A DNA stretch of 6,533 nucleotides from an uncultured Bacteroidales bacterium (GCA_945983015.1 CAMFSN010000080.1:1-6533); one strand, 5' to 3'. Shown: positions 1 to 5,942, numbered from the stretch's first letter. Translations and numbers: made by a program. Notes: generated by a model from the sequence alone, not told the origin.

Positions 1-4
1 AAAT

Positions 5-32
5 AGCCGCCAGGAATTTTGTTCCGGCGGCT
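5..32 (-). terminator. Terminator-like hairpin after the superoxide reductase gene
   Basis: An inverted repeat pairs AGCCGCC (5-11) with GGCGGCT (26-32) and continues as GGAA (13-16) with TTCC (22-25). A12 is bulged and the loop is five bases. It lies 21 bases past the stop codon of the minus-strand gene, where an intrinsic terminator is expected. On the minus strand the stem is followed by A then TTT at the window edge, so the full T-tract cannot be judged. Confidence 0.7.
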
Positions 33-53
33 TTCAACTCTGTTTCTAAGTTA

Positions 54-419
54 TTATTTCTTCCAAAGTCCGTGCAGATTACAGTACTCATATACTGCTG
101 TCGGCTCTTCGTCCGTATAAAAATCGGCTACTGCTTCTCCTTGAGGGTAAGCGACTTGGAAGCCTTTCTCTGTCTGGAGGACTATGAAACTGATATGGTG
201 CTCAGGGAGCATCGGGTGAGGGGCGCTTCCGACCTTTACGCGGATTCTGTGCTCATCGAGCCTCTCCACTACAGGGACGTGCTTTTCAAGACTGGCATCT
301 ACGCTGCCGGCTTCCAACTCCTCCATTTGCTCTCCGCAGCAGACCATAGGAACATTTGAATCTACCAACTTAATGGCGACATTACCGCAATGACGGCATC
401 TGAAAAACCTGATTTTCAT
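54..419 (-). CDS. dfx: Desulfoferrodoxin, two-iron superoxide reductase
   Basis: This 121-residue cytoplasmic protein should reduce superoxide to hydrogen peroxide, using electrons from rubredoxin or a similar donor, without making oxygen. That is the usual defence of anaerobes. Residues 1-36 form a desulforedoxin-like domain with the four Cys of a rubredoxin-type Fe site (C8, C11, C27, C28). The rest is the neelaredoxin-type catalytic domain. Its ligands for the square-pyramidal iron are all visible: H47, H68, H74, C113 and H116. The Glu-Lys pair before the first His (E45-K46), implicated in catalysis in this family, is also present, as is the C-terminal motif CNLHGLWKK. Length and motif order match full-length class I enzymes, so nothing appears truncated. 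The ATG at 417-419 is the only start that keeps the complete Cys domain. Two stop codons in tandem end the gene, and a hairpin follows. It is transcribed away from the hypB cluster, across a 1.2 kb repeat-rich gap. No clear Shine-Dalgarno is seen. Confidence 0.96.
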   Translation of the reverse strand: MKIRFFRCRHCGNVAIKLVDSNVPMVCCGEQMEELEAGSVDASLEKHVPVVERLDEHRIRVKVGSAPHPMLPEHHISFIVLQTEKGFQVAYPQGEAVADFYTDEEPTAVYEYCNLHGLWKK

Positions 420-430
420 AACTTCTGCAG

Positions 431-622
431 TTTTAAACCTTTATACTTTCAATCAAATTACATTCCAAACATCCCCAAATTTACATCTTTTTCCCCACAC
501 TATCAAAACCCCTCCCCACATCTTCCTCCCTCTCCCTCTATGCCAATTATCATTTCCGCCCCTCCTGCTCCATCCTCAACTTTCACCCATTGTTCACCCT
601 TTTTCTTCTCCATCCTTTTTTT
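431..622. other. G-depleted tract upstream of the superoxide reductase gene
   Basis: Positions 431-541 contain no G at all on the plus strand (111 bases), and only four G's occur in 431-622. The tract is rich in C and T (runs such as CCTCCCTCTCCCTC) with some A-rich patches. It starts 11 bases upstream of the dfx start, so any long dfx leader transcript would be almost free of C. I see no convincing gene: the open frames here are explained by the skewed base use, which removes stop codons on the minus strand. Confidence 0.8.
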
Positions 623-757
623 GGTTTCCGCCACATGCTTCCCTCCACATATGCTCTTCTGTGCTCCCAACTCCTCATCCTCATATCACTTTCTGCCAAT
701 CCCAGCTCCCAGGAACCATATGCCTCGGCCACCAGATCCCTCCAGGAAGCATCTCCC

Positions 758-890
758 GTGAGTAAATCCGCCATTTTACTCACCGCAGGCCCTTGGAAGA
801 TAGGTTCCGTGAGTGAATTGGCCTTTTTACTCACCGCAGACCCTTGAAACTTAGGTTTGGTGAGTAAATAGAGCTTTTTACTCACCGCGG
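758..890. repeat. Three-unit 51-bp tandem repeat, each unit with a hairpin
   Basis: Units begin with GTGAG at 758, 809 and 860, exactly 51 bp apart. Each opens with a 9-bp inverted repeat: GTGAGTAAA at 758-766 pairs with TTTACTCAC at 775-783, and 809-817 pairs with 826-834 (one G-T pair), and 860-868 with 877-885. Loops are 8 bases. Each is followed by ACCGC and a spacer of the type CCTTGGAAG...AGGTT. The spacer of the third unit has diverged. Read on the minus strand, each unit translates without stops as a 17-residue repeat close to VSKKAxLLTEPxFQGSA. The peptide frame is kept because 51 is a multiple of three. I treat it as an interspersed DNA repeat, with coding as an open alternative. 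Confidence 0.85.
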
Positions 891-912
891 GGCTCTGGCA
901 GGATGGTCAGAA

Positions 913-996
913 GGAGCTACCTGAATTAAATCGGGAAACTACCTGGATGGGAAAGAGGGAAACTATCTGAGTTGTACTTGGAAATCCTCCCTAAAT
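913..996. repeat. Degenerate ~24-bp tandem repeat, cluster A
   Basis: Four imperfect units start at about 913, 933, 957 and 980, with spacings of 20, 24 and 23 bp. The clearest consensus is GGGAAACTACCTGGATG, seen almost complete at 933-949 and as GGGAAACTATCTGAGT at 957-972. The first and last units are weaker. The same unit type recurs at 1463-1558 in the same orientation. Confidence 0.6.
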
Positions 997-999
997 AAG

Positions 1000-1277
1000 G
1001 CTGGAATCTACTTTGTGAAAAATCAGTGAATTGATGTTGCTGATTATAGCTGAGGATTATAGACGGGAGGCTGTCGGTTTCGAGGGACGTGCCGCCCACG
1101 GCTCGGGAGTGGGTGCCGAGATCCGCGGCTGGCTCAAGCGAGGAGGGAAATGAGAGGAGGGGGGTGTGAGGTGGAGGAGAGAAGAGGATGGTAGGTTGAG
1201 GTAGGTTGGAGCCAGGCGTGATTGAGGCGGGGGAACTCCTGAGAAGTTGAGCAGCCTCCGCCTGAAAACTCTGTTCC
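1000..1277. other. Non-coding spacer with a C-free purine tract
   Basis: No gene is recognised here. A GC-rich stretch around 1065-1135 holds small inverted repeats, for example CCCAC with GTGGG. Positions 1140-1211 contain no C on the plus strand (72 bases of almost pure purine plus T), with many GG and GGG runs. The lack of minus-strand stop codons in this stretch follows from that composition and is not good evidence of coding. Confidence 0.6.
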
Positions 1278-1337
1278 GTGAGCAAAATAGCCTTTTTACT
1301 CACCGCGGACTCATGGGGGACAGGTTCCGTGAGCATA
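1278..1337. repeat. Second copy of the 51-bp repeat, one full and one partial unit
   Basis: A full unit starts with GTGAG at 1278 and the next GTGAG is at 1329, again 51 bp later and in the same orientation as the array at 758. The hairpin arms are 1278-1287 and 1294-1303 with one mismatch (C1283 opposite A1298). The ACCGCGG that follows and the AGGTTCC before the next unit match the first array. The second unit keeps only its first arm, GTGAGCATA, and then diverges. Confidence 0.8.
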
Positions 1338-1360
1338 TGTTTGCCCACCACCTCCCCCTC

Positions 1361-1442
1361 GCGAGCAATTATTGGGCGTTTTTTTGCGTTTTTGCCGAAA
1401 ATTATGGCGAAAACGCAATTTTTAGGCGTTTTTTTTGCTCGC
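1361..1442 (+). terminator. Nested 82-bp palindrome, possibly a terminator or structured RNA
   Basis: The outer arms GCGAGCAA (1361-1368) and TTGCTCGC (1435-1442) are perfect inverted repeats. Inside, 1384-1396 pairs with 1406-1418 as a 13-bp stem including one G-T pair, with a 9-base loop. Between the two stems lie near-equal linkers of 15 and 16 bases, each containing GGCGTTTTT. The inner stem is followed on the plus strand by five T's and later eight T's, so it resembles an intrinsic terminator on that strand. The nested outer arms are not usual for a plain terminator. It is followed directly by the second 24-bp repeat cluster and lies 210 bases before hypB. Confidence 0.55.
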
Positions 1443-1462
1443 ACTGCAGCACTTGGATGTAA

Positions 1463-1558
1463 GGGAGCTAAGTTACCTGGATGTGATGGGGATATTAACC
1501 TGGATATAGTGGGGAAACTGCTTTGAGATAATTCGGGGAAAGTGTAGTGTTCTGACTT
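1463..1558. repeat. Degenerate ~24-bp tandem repeat, cluster B
   Basis: Units starting with GGG occur at 1463, 1488, 1511 and 1535 (spacings 25, 23 and 24 bp). They share the elements GGGGAAACT and ACCTGGAT with cluster A at 913-996; ACCTGGAT is at 1475-1482 and again at 1498-1505. A related ACTTGGATG at 1451-1459 may be a worn unit in front. The cluster ends about 95 bases before hypB, so it may overlap its upstream control region. Confidence 0.6.
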
Positions 1559-1569
1559 GCGGTAAAGTG

Positions 1570-1600
1570 TTGAATTATTGGATAAATAGTTGTAACTTGC
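1570..1600 (+). promoter_or_regulatory. Weak candidate Bacteroidota-type promoter before hypB
   Basis: TAACTTGC at 1593-1600 resembles the Bacteroidota -7 consensus TAnnTTTG with two mismatches. A TTG at 1570-1572 lies 20 bases upstream, near the place of the -33 TTTG element. The position, about 50 bases before the hypB start, is reasonable, but the match is poor. It is offered only as the best candidate seen. Confidence 0.22.
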
Positions 1601-1652
1601 AGAGTTATTGATATGACCACGGAAACTAATTTAGACCAAGAGAGTATTTACA

Positions 1653-2327
1653 ATGGATAAAGTTAAAGTTATCGAGATTAAGAAAAGTGTTTTTGAAGAT
1701 AATGACAGGGAGGCGGATCAGCTTAGATCTGAATTGAAGGGCAGGGGAGTGTTCCTGCTGAATCTGATGTCTTCCCCGGGGAGCGGAAAGACCACGACAC
1801 TTATCTCTTTGATAAACAAGTTGAAAGAGCATATTAAGATAGCCGTGATGGAGGCTGATATAGATAGCGATGTCGATGCTGTGAAGATTAAGGAGGCCAC
1901 TGGCATAGAGAGTATTCAGCTCCATACTGGCGGGATGTGTCATCTCGATGCCGGAATGACAAGACAGGGCCTCGAGAATTTGTCTCCAGAAGGCTATGAC
2001 CTGGTGATTCTGGAGAACGTAGGGAATCTGGTCTGTCCTGCGGAATTTGACACCGGTGCCTGTGCCAATGCTATGATTCTTTCTGTTCCTGAAGGAGATG
2101 ATAAGCCCCTGAAGTATCCTCTGATGTTCTCGGTTTGTGATATCGTGATAATAAATAAGATAGATGTCCAGCCGTATTTTACTTTTGATTTGGAGCGCTG
2201 CGAGCAGAACGTTTATATGAGAAACCCTAAGGCTAAGATATTTCCTATCTGCGCCCTTAATGGGGATGGGGTTGACGCCCTTGCCGAGGCTATTCTACAG
2301 AGAGTAAAACTCTGGCAGTCAAAGTAG
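1653..2327 (+). CDS. hypB: HypB, nickel-inserting GTPase for hydrogenase maturation
   Basis: HypB hydrolyses GTP to drive nickel transfer, together with HypA, into [NiFe]-hydrogenase precursors; in some bacteria the pair also serves urease. The 224-residue protein has a P-loop, SSPGSGKTTT, at residues 40-49. The switch-region motif EADIDSDVDA is at 67-76. The interface metal site is formed by C96-H97 in GGMCHLDAG and C128 in ENVGNLVCPAEFD. The guanine-specificity motif NKID is at 168-171. All features needed for the G-domain and the dimer-interface metal site are present. It lacks the N-terminal Cys motif of the E. coli type and the His-rich stretch of the rhizobial type, so it is the short form. 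The ATG at 1653 gives the usual N-terminal helix before the P-loop; upstream AGAGAG is only a weak ribosome site. It ends in tandem stops TAG TAA and lies 52 bp before the oxidoreductase gene, with hypA as the third gene of the cluster. Confidence 0.97.
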   Translation: MDKVKVIEIKKSVFEDNDREADQLRSELKGRGVFLLNLMSSPGSGKTTTLISLINKLKEHIKIAVMEADIDSDVDAVKIKEATGIESIQLHTGGMCHLDAGMTRQGLENLSPEGYDLVILENVGNLVCPAEFDTGACANAMILSVPEGDDKPLKYPLMFSVCDIVIINKIDVQPYFTFDLERCEQNVYMRNPKAKIFPICALNGDGVDALAEAILQRVKLWQSK

Positions 2328-2379
2328 TAATTAATACCACTCTATCACTGATAATAAATAACACTAACACTTTTATATT

Positions 2380-5208
2380 ATGCCTGAAATGTCAACGAAG
2401 TTTGTCCCTAAACACAAGGGCGACCCGAATCCCAATCCCAAACTCCTCAAGTTTGCGAGAAAGGTAACAGACAGAATAGTAAACAAGATGAAAGGCCTCA
2501 CCACCGACGACCCTGAGTATTGGGGATTGGCCTGCATCTTCGAGGACGAAATGGACGAGAAGGCCCGCGAAGCGGCCCTCGACCTGCTTCTGGACGTGGT
2601 ATCCAGCAAGCCAATGCACGTGCGAGAGCACAGACCATATCCGCTCCTGGTACAGTGGAACCATAAAAAGCACTATGTCGAAAGTGACGCAGAGTTCGAC
2701 GAGTTGCTGGACAGATTGGCCTATCTGGGAATGCTCGAATACGACTATGGCGACAAATACACGAAGGAAGGACCGGTGGAAGGCACTACTTACAGACGCG
2801 AAGACCGCGAGTACTGGGTGCCGCTCTTCGTGCCGGGCTCCGCAGAATATACTAATATGAACACCGAGCTGATGGACAGGCATCCGGAGCTCGCGATGTT
2901 CTTCGAGAGAATGACCTTCCTCCCGCTCGAGCACGTTACCGCAATGGTCCCTCCAGGAGGAGCAGGAATCGGAATGCACGTGATTCCAGTCGAGAAAGCC
3001 ATCTCGATGGAGAACCAAACCCTTGACATAGAGCACATTTCATATTGGCTCAAAAAATACGAAGGACATATCGGGGCCTCCATTTGCTCCTGCCGTTACG
3101 GGAGAAAGAAACTCGACGAGGGTTGTGCCGACGACTATCACGACTGGTGTATAGCAGTGGGCGATATGGCGGATTACTGCCGCGAAACCGGAAGAGGCCG
3201 CGACATCAGCTACGAGGAGGCTATGGAGATACTCCGCAGGGCCGAGGACAATGGCTATGTGCATCAGGTCACCAACATCGACGGAGAGGGCAAGATTTTC
3301 GCCATCTGTAACTGTAACGTAAAGATTTGCAACGCTTTGCGTACATCCCAGCTCTTCAACACGCCGAATATGTCCCGCAGCGCCTATGTCGCTAAGGTAG
3401 AGAAGGCCAATTGTGTCGCCTGTGGTCGTTGCGTGGAGTATTGCCCTGCCGGAGCTGTGAAACTGGGCCAGAAACTCTGTACCAAGAGCGGCGAGAAGGA
3501 GTATCCACGCCAAGTGTTGCCAGACGCCACCAAGTGGGGTAGTCATATGTGGAACGAAGACTATCGCGACAGAAACCGCATCAACTGCTATCCTAGCGGT
3601 ACCGCTCCTTGCAAGACAGCCTGTCCGGCCCACATCGCCGTGCAAGGCTATCTGAAAAAAGCTGCCGAAGGTAAGTACAGAGAGGCTCTGGAGTTGATTA
3701 AACGCGAGAACCCATTCCCTGCAGTCTGCGGAAGAATCTGTAACAGACGTTGCGAGGACGCTTGCACCCGTGGCACCATAGACCAGGCAGTCGCCATAGA
3801 TGCCGTGAAGAAATTCATCGCCGAACAGGACCTGAAGGCAGAGCACCGCTTTGTACCGGAGATAGTCGTGGCTTCCAACCTCGGCAGATGGAAAGAGAAG
3901 ATTGCCATCATAGGAGGAGGTCCTGCCGGTCTTTCCTGTGCATACTACCTCGCCTCTATGGGTTACTATCCTACGGTATTTGAGAAAAACGAGCAGCCTG
4001 GAGGAATGCTCCGCTACGGAATTCCGTCATACAAGCTCGAGAAAGATGTAATCGACGCCGAGATAGATATAATGAGAGAGATTGGCGTAGATATCCGTAC
4101 CGGTATTGAAGTGGGTAAGGATATCACCATAGCTCAGCTCCGAGAGCAGGGCTACAAGGGCTTCTATGTAGCCATAGGCTGTCAGGGCGGGCGCCTTCCT
4201 GGAATCCCGGGCCAGGAACTCAGCGGAGTACGCACCGCCATCGACTTCCTGCACGTGGCTAACACCGGTGCCCTGCCGGTATCGGGTAAGGTGGTAGTAG
4301 TCGGAGGAGGTAATGTCGCCATCGATGCTGCCCGAGTGGCAAAGCGCAGCGGAGCCTCTGAGGTAACTATGCTATCCCTTGAAACTGAGGATATTATGCC
4401 GGCTTCTCCTCTCGAGAGAGCAGAGGCCCGTGAGGACGGGGTGACTATACTCCCTGGCTGGGGTCCTATGGAAGTTAAGGGAACTGAGAAGGTCGAGGGA
4501 ATCGTCTTCAAGAAATGTACTTCCGTCTTTGACGAGAACCATCGTTTCGCTCCTAAATACGACGAGGAGCAGACCCTAAGCCTCGAGGCAGATCTCGTCA
4601 TCTTCGCTATCGGACAGACTGTGGAACTTAAGAATCTGCTCGAGGGTACAAAGGTAGAGTTCATCCGCGGAGTCTATCCTGTGGCCGACAAACTCACTTA
4701 TCAGACTGCCGAAGAGGACATCTTCGTGGGTGGAGACGTCTTTACAGGACCGAAATTTGCCATCGATGCCATAGCTGCAGGTAAGGAGGGTGCTGAGTCT
4801 CTGCACCGTTATGTACAGCACGGACATATGACAATTGGCCGAAACAGAAGAGACTTCATCGAGCTGGATAAGAGCGAGATAGTCGTGGAAAGCTACGACA
4901 ATTCCTCCCGTCAGGTCGAGGCCAAGTCAGAGGGCACGGCACCATTCAGGGAGTATCAGCAGACTCTCACGGAAGAGCAGGTTCGCAAGGAAACTGCCAG
5001 ATGTCTGGGCTGCGGCGCTTCCATAGTGGATCCGAACAAGTGCATCGGTTGCGGTCTGTGTACTACCAAGTGTGGTTTCGATGCCATTCATCTGCACAGG
5101 ACTATGCCTGAATGCAGCACTATGGTAACCTCCGAGGACAAGGTCGGCGCTCTGCTGCCGTATGTACTCAAGAGGGGAGTGAAGATACTGACTAAGAAGA
5201 AAAGCTGA
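2380..5208 (+). CDS. Large Fe-S/FAD NAD(P)-dependent oxidoreductase with GltD/NfnB-like core
   Basis: A 942-residue soluble redox protein of several modules; its reaction is not known. Residues 1-230 have no cofactor motif and may hold a winged-helix-like fold. Residues 236-321 are Cys-rich: CSCR (C236, C238), C249, C257, C267, then CNC (C310, C312) and C317. A ferredoxin motif follows (C345, C348, C351, C355-P). Next comes the Fe-S domain typical of GltD and NfnB: C411-KTA-C415 and the CGRICNRRCEDAC motif (C450, C454, C458, C462). The FAD fold begins at GGGPAG (512-517), with PGGMLRYGIP at 540-549. The second dinucleotide fold starts at GGGN (642-645), with R652 and R656 placed as in NADPH-binding relatives. 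GGDV (784-787) is the second FAD motif. The tail carries C875 and C878 and a ferredoxin motif C888, C891, C894, C898. The likely role is electron transfer between NAD(P)H and a low-potential carrier. Its stop overlaps the hypA start by one base. The ATG at 2380 is taken; M4 is an alternative. Confidence 0.9.
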   Translation: MPEMSTKFVPKHKGDPNPNPKLLKFARKVTDRIVNKMKGLTTDDPEYWGLACIFEDEMDEKAREAALDLLLDVVSSKPMHVREHRPYPLLVQWNHKKHYVESDAEFDELLDRLAYLGMLEYDYGDKYTKEGPVEGTTYRREDREYWVPLFVPGSAEYTNMNTELMDRHPELAMFFERMTFLPLEHVTAMVPPGGAGIGMHVIPVEKAISMENQTLDIEHISYWLKKYEGHIGASICSCRYGRKKLDEGCADDYHDWCIAVGDMADYCRETGRGRDISYEEAMEILRRAEDNGYVHQVTNIDGEGKIFAICNCNVKICNALRTSQLFNTPNMSRSAYVAKVEKANCVACGRCVEYCPAGAVKLGQKLCTKSGEKEYPRQVLPDATKWGSHMWNEDYRDRNRINCYPSGTAPCKTACPAHIAVQGYLKKAAEGKYREALELIKRENPFPAVCGRICNRRCEDACTRGTIDQAVAIDAVKKFIAEQDLKAEHRFVPEIVVASNLGRWKEKIAIIGGGPAGLSCAYYLASMGYYPTVFEKNEQPGGMLRYGIPSYKLEKDVIDAEIDIMREIGVDIRTGIEVGKDITIAQLREQGYKGFYVAIGCQGGRLPGIPGQELSGVRTAIDFLHVANTGALPVSGKVVVVGGGNVAIDAARVAKRSGASEVTMLSLETEDIMPASPLERAEAREDGVTILPGWGPMEVKGTEKVEGIVFKKCTSVFDENHRFAPKYDEEQTLSLEADLVIFAIGQTVELKNLLEGTKVEFIRGVYPVADKLTYQTAEEDIFVGGDVFTGPKFAIDAIAAGKEGAESLHRYVQHGHMTIGRNRRDFIELDKSEIVVESYDNSSRQVEAKSEGTAPFREYQQTLTEEQVRKETARCLGCGASIVDPNKCIGCGLCTTKCGFDAIHLHRTMPECSTMVTSEDKVGALLPYVLKRGVKILTKKKS

Positions 5209-5558
5209 TGCACGAACTTGGCATAGTATTCTACATTATCCGCGACGTGAAGCAGGTGGCGCAGGAGAATTCCGTGACCAAGGTCTCAAAGGTCGTGATG
5301 AATATCGGTGAGGTATCGACCGTGGTGCCTGAATACCTCACTGATTGCTGGAGATGGGCAGCCGACAAGGAAGAAATCCTAAAGGGCTGCACTCTCGAGT
5401 GCCAAAGCATAAAGGCTGTAAGCTATTGCGAGGATTGTCACGCGGAGTATGAGACCATAATTCACGGGAAGAAATGTCCCTGCTGCGGAAGCGATAATAC
5501 TTACCTCCTGAGAGGTAATGAAGTGGAAATTAAAGAAATAGAAATTAAAGAAGAGTAA
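5208..5558 (+). CDS. hypA: HypA, nickel metallochaperone
   Basis: HypA binds one nickel at its N-terminus and hands it, with HypB, to the target enzyme. In the 116-residue protein the nickel ligand H2 sits in the invariant start MHE, so the ATG at 5208 must be the true start. The structural zinc site has the two expected Cys pairs: C74-ED-C77 and, 12 residues on, C90-PC-C93-G. Extra cysteines at 47, 61, 65 and 92 are not part of the canonical site. The C-terminus ends in the usual strand GNEVEIKEIEI. Its ATG shares one base with the TGA of the preceding oxidoreductase gene, which implies translational coupling and a close functional tie. Only four bases separate its stop from the next gene. 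The length is normal for the family. Confidence 0.97.
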   Translation: MHELGIVFYIIRDVKQVAQENSVTKVSKVVMNIGEVSTVVPEYLTDCWRWAADKEEILKGCTLECQSIKAVSYCEDCHAEYETIIHGKKCPCCGSDNTYLLRGNEVEIKEIEIKEE

Positions 5559-5562
5559 TAAT

Positions 5563-5907
5563 ATGTGTTGTTTTTTAGTACCGATGGCCCAGGCCGTCGC
5601 CACCACCATTTATAGGAAAAGCATCGAATCCCATAACACGGGATCAGGAACTGCTGCCTTTGTCAAATCCAAAGTTAAAGACCTGGAGAAAATGCTCTGG
5701 GGAGGAACTTTGATGCTAATCGTGGATCATATCATCAACGGGGAACTCATCTGGCGTTTCCCATTCTTCACCGCCCTTACCGAAGTGGACGGGACCGCGA
5801 TTTTCTTAAAGGAATTGCTTACTGTGGGACTGCCAATGTCCCTGGCGCTCACCTTCTGCTGGTTGGGAGTTAATCTTTTGAAGGCCAGAAAGATGGCTAA
5901 AGCGTAA
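5563..5907 (+). CDS. Small two-helix membrane protein of unknown function
   Basis: A 114-residue protein with no enzymatic motif that I recognise. It starts MCCFLVPMAQAV, an unusual Cys-Cys opening followed by a short hydrophobic stretch. Residues 20-40 are polar and basic. A hydrophobic segment at about 44-58 runs into DHIINGELIWRFPFF (55-69), where the His, Gly-Glu and Trp-Arg-Phe-Pro look like conserved positions. A second hydrophobic segment covers about 84-106, and the tail is basic (KARKMAKA). I believe similar 'MCCFLVP' proteins occur in other anaerobes, but this is from memory and unchecked. It lies four bases after hypA and is the last gene before a strong terminator, so it belongs to the hypB-oxidoreductase-hypA transcription unit. 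A membrane anchor for the oxidoreductase or a nickel or redox accessory role is possible, but only by association. Confidence 0.85.
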   Translation: MCCFLVPMAQAVATTIYRKSIESHNTGSGTAAFVKSKVKDLEKMLWGGTLMLIVDHIINGELIWRFPFFTALTEVDGTAIFLKELLTVGLPMSLALTFCWLGVNLLKARKMAKA

Positions 5908-5911
5908 AAAT

Positions 5912-5942
5912 AAGGGCTGACTCTACTGAGCCAGCCCTTTTT
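5912..5942 (+). terminator. Strong intrinsic terminator shared by convergent genes
   Basis: AAGGGCTG (5912-5919) pairs with CAGCCCTT (5932-5939), and CTC (5921-5923) with GAG (5928-5930). There is one A-C mismatch and a TACT loop. The plus strand continues as a run of five T's (5938-5942). On the minus strand the stem is followed by ATTTTTA, so it can also stop transcripts from the convergent gene. It lies five bases from the plus-strand stop and eight from the minus-strand stop. Confidence 0.93.

Noticed and set aside
390..761. Plus-strand open frame rich in Pro, Ser and Phe upstream of dfx
   Set aside because: Composition reflects the G-free C/T-rich tract; it begins inside the dfx gene on the other strand and shows no domain or start signal.
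583..885. Minus-strand open frame of 100 codons across the first 51-bp array, as a gene
   Set aside because: It needs a GTG start inside a repeat unit, has no recognisable domain after the repeats, and its non-repeat part lies in skewed sequence that lacks minus-strand stops. Kept as a repeat, with coding noted as an open question.
1021..1045. AATCAG...CTGATT inverted repeat as an operator
   Set aside because: Only six bases per arm with a 13-base gap, far from any gene start; not above chance.
758..1337. CRISPR array
   Set aside because: Repeats are hairpin-forming and regularly spaced, but the 23-25 bp 'spacers' are themselves similar between units, there are too few units and no cas gene is nearby.
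647..1340. Inverted 10-bp match ACATATGCTC (647-656) with GAGCATATGT (1331-1340), as element termini
   Set aside because: The match has a CATATG palindrome core, does not extend, and shows no target duplication or transposase between; chance is the simpler explanation.
926..1444. Minus-strand open frame of 172 codons, as a gene
   Set aside because: The GTG start falls inside the nested palindrome and the frame runs through the second 51-bp array, the C-free tract and 24-bp cluster A. Its length is explained by the scarcity of stop codons in pyrimidine-rich DNA.
3040..3846. 268-codon minus-strand open frame
   Set aside because: It lies wholly opposite the Cys-rich region of the large oxidoreductase, whose frame is strongly supported by motifs; the antisense frame has none.
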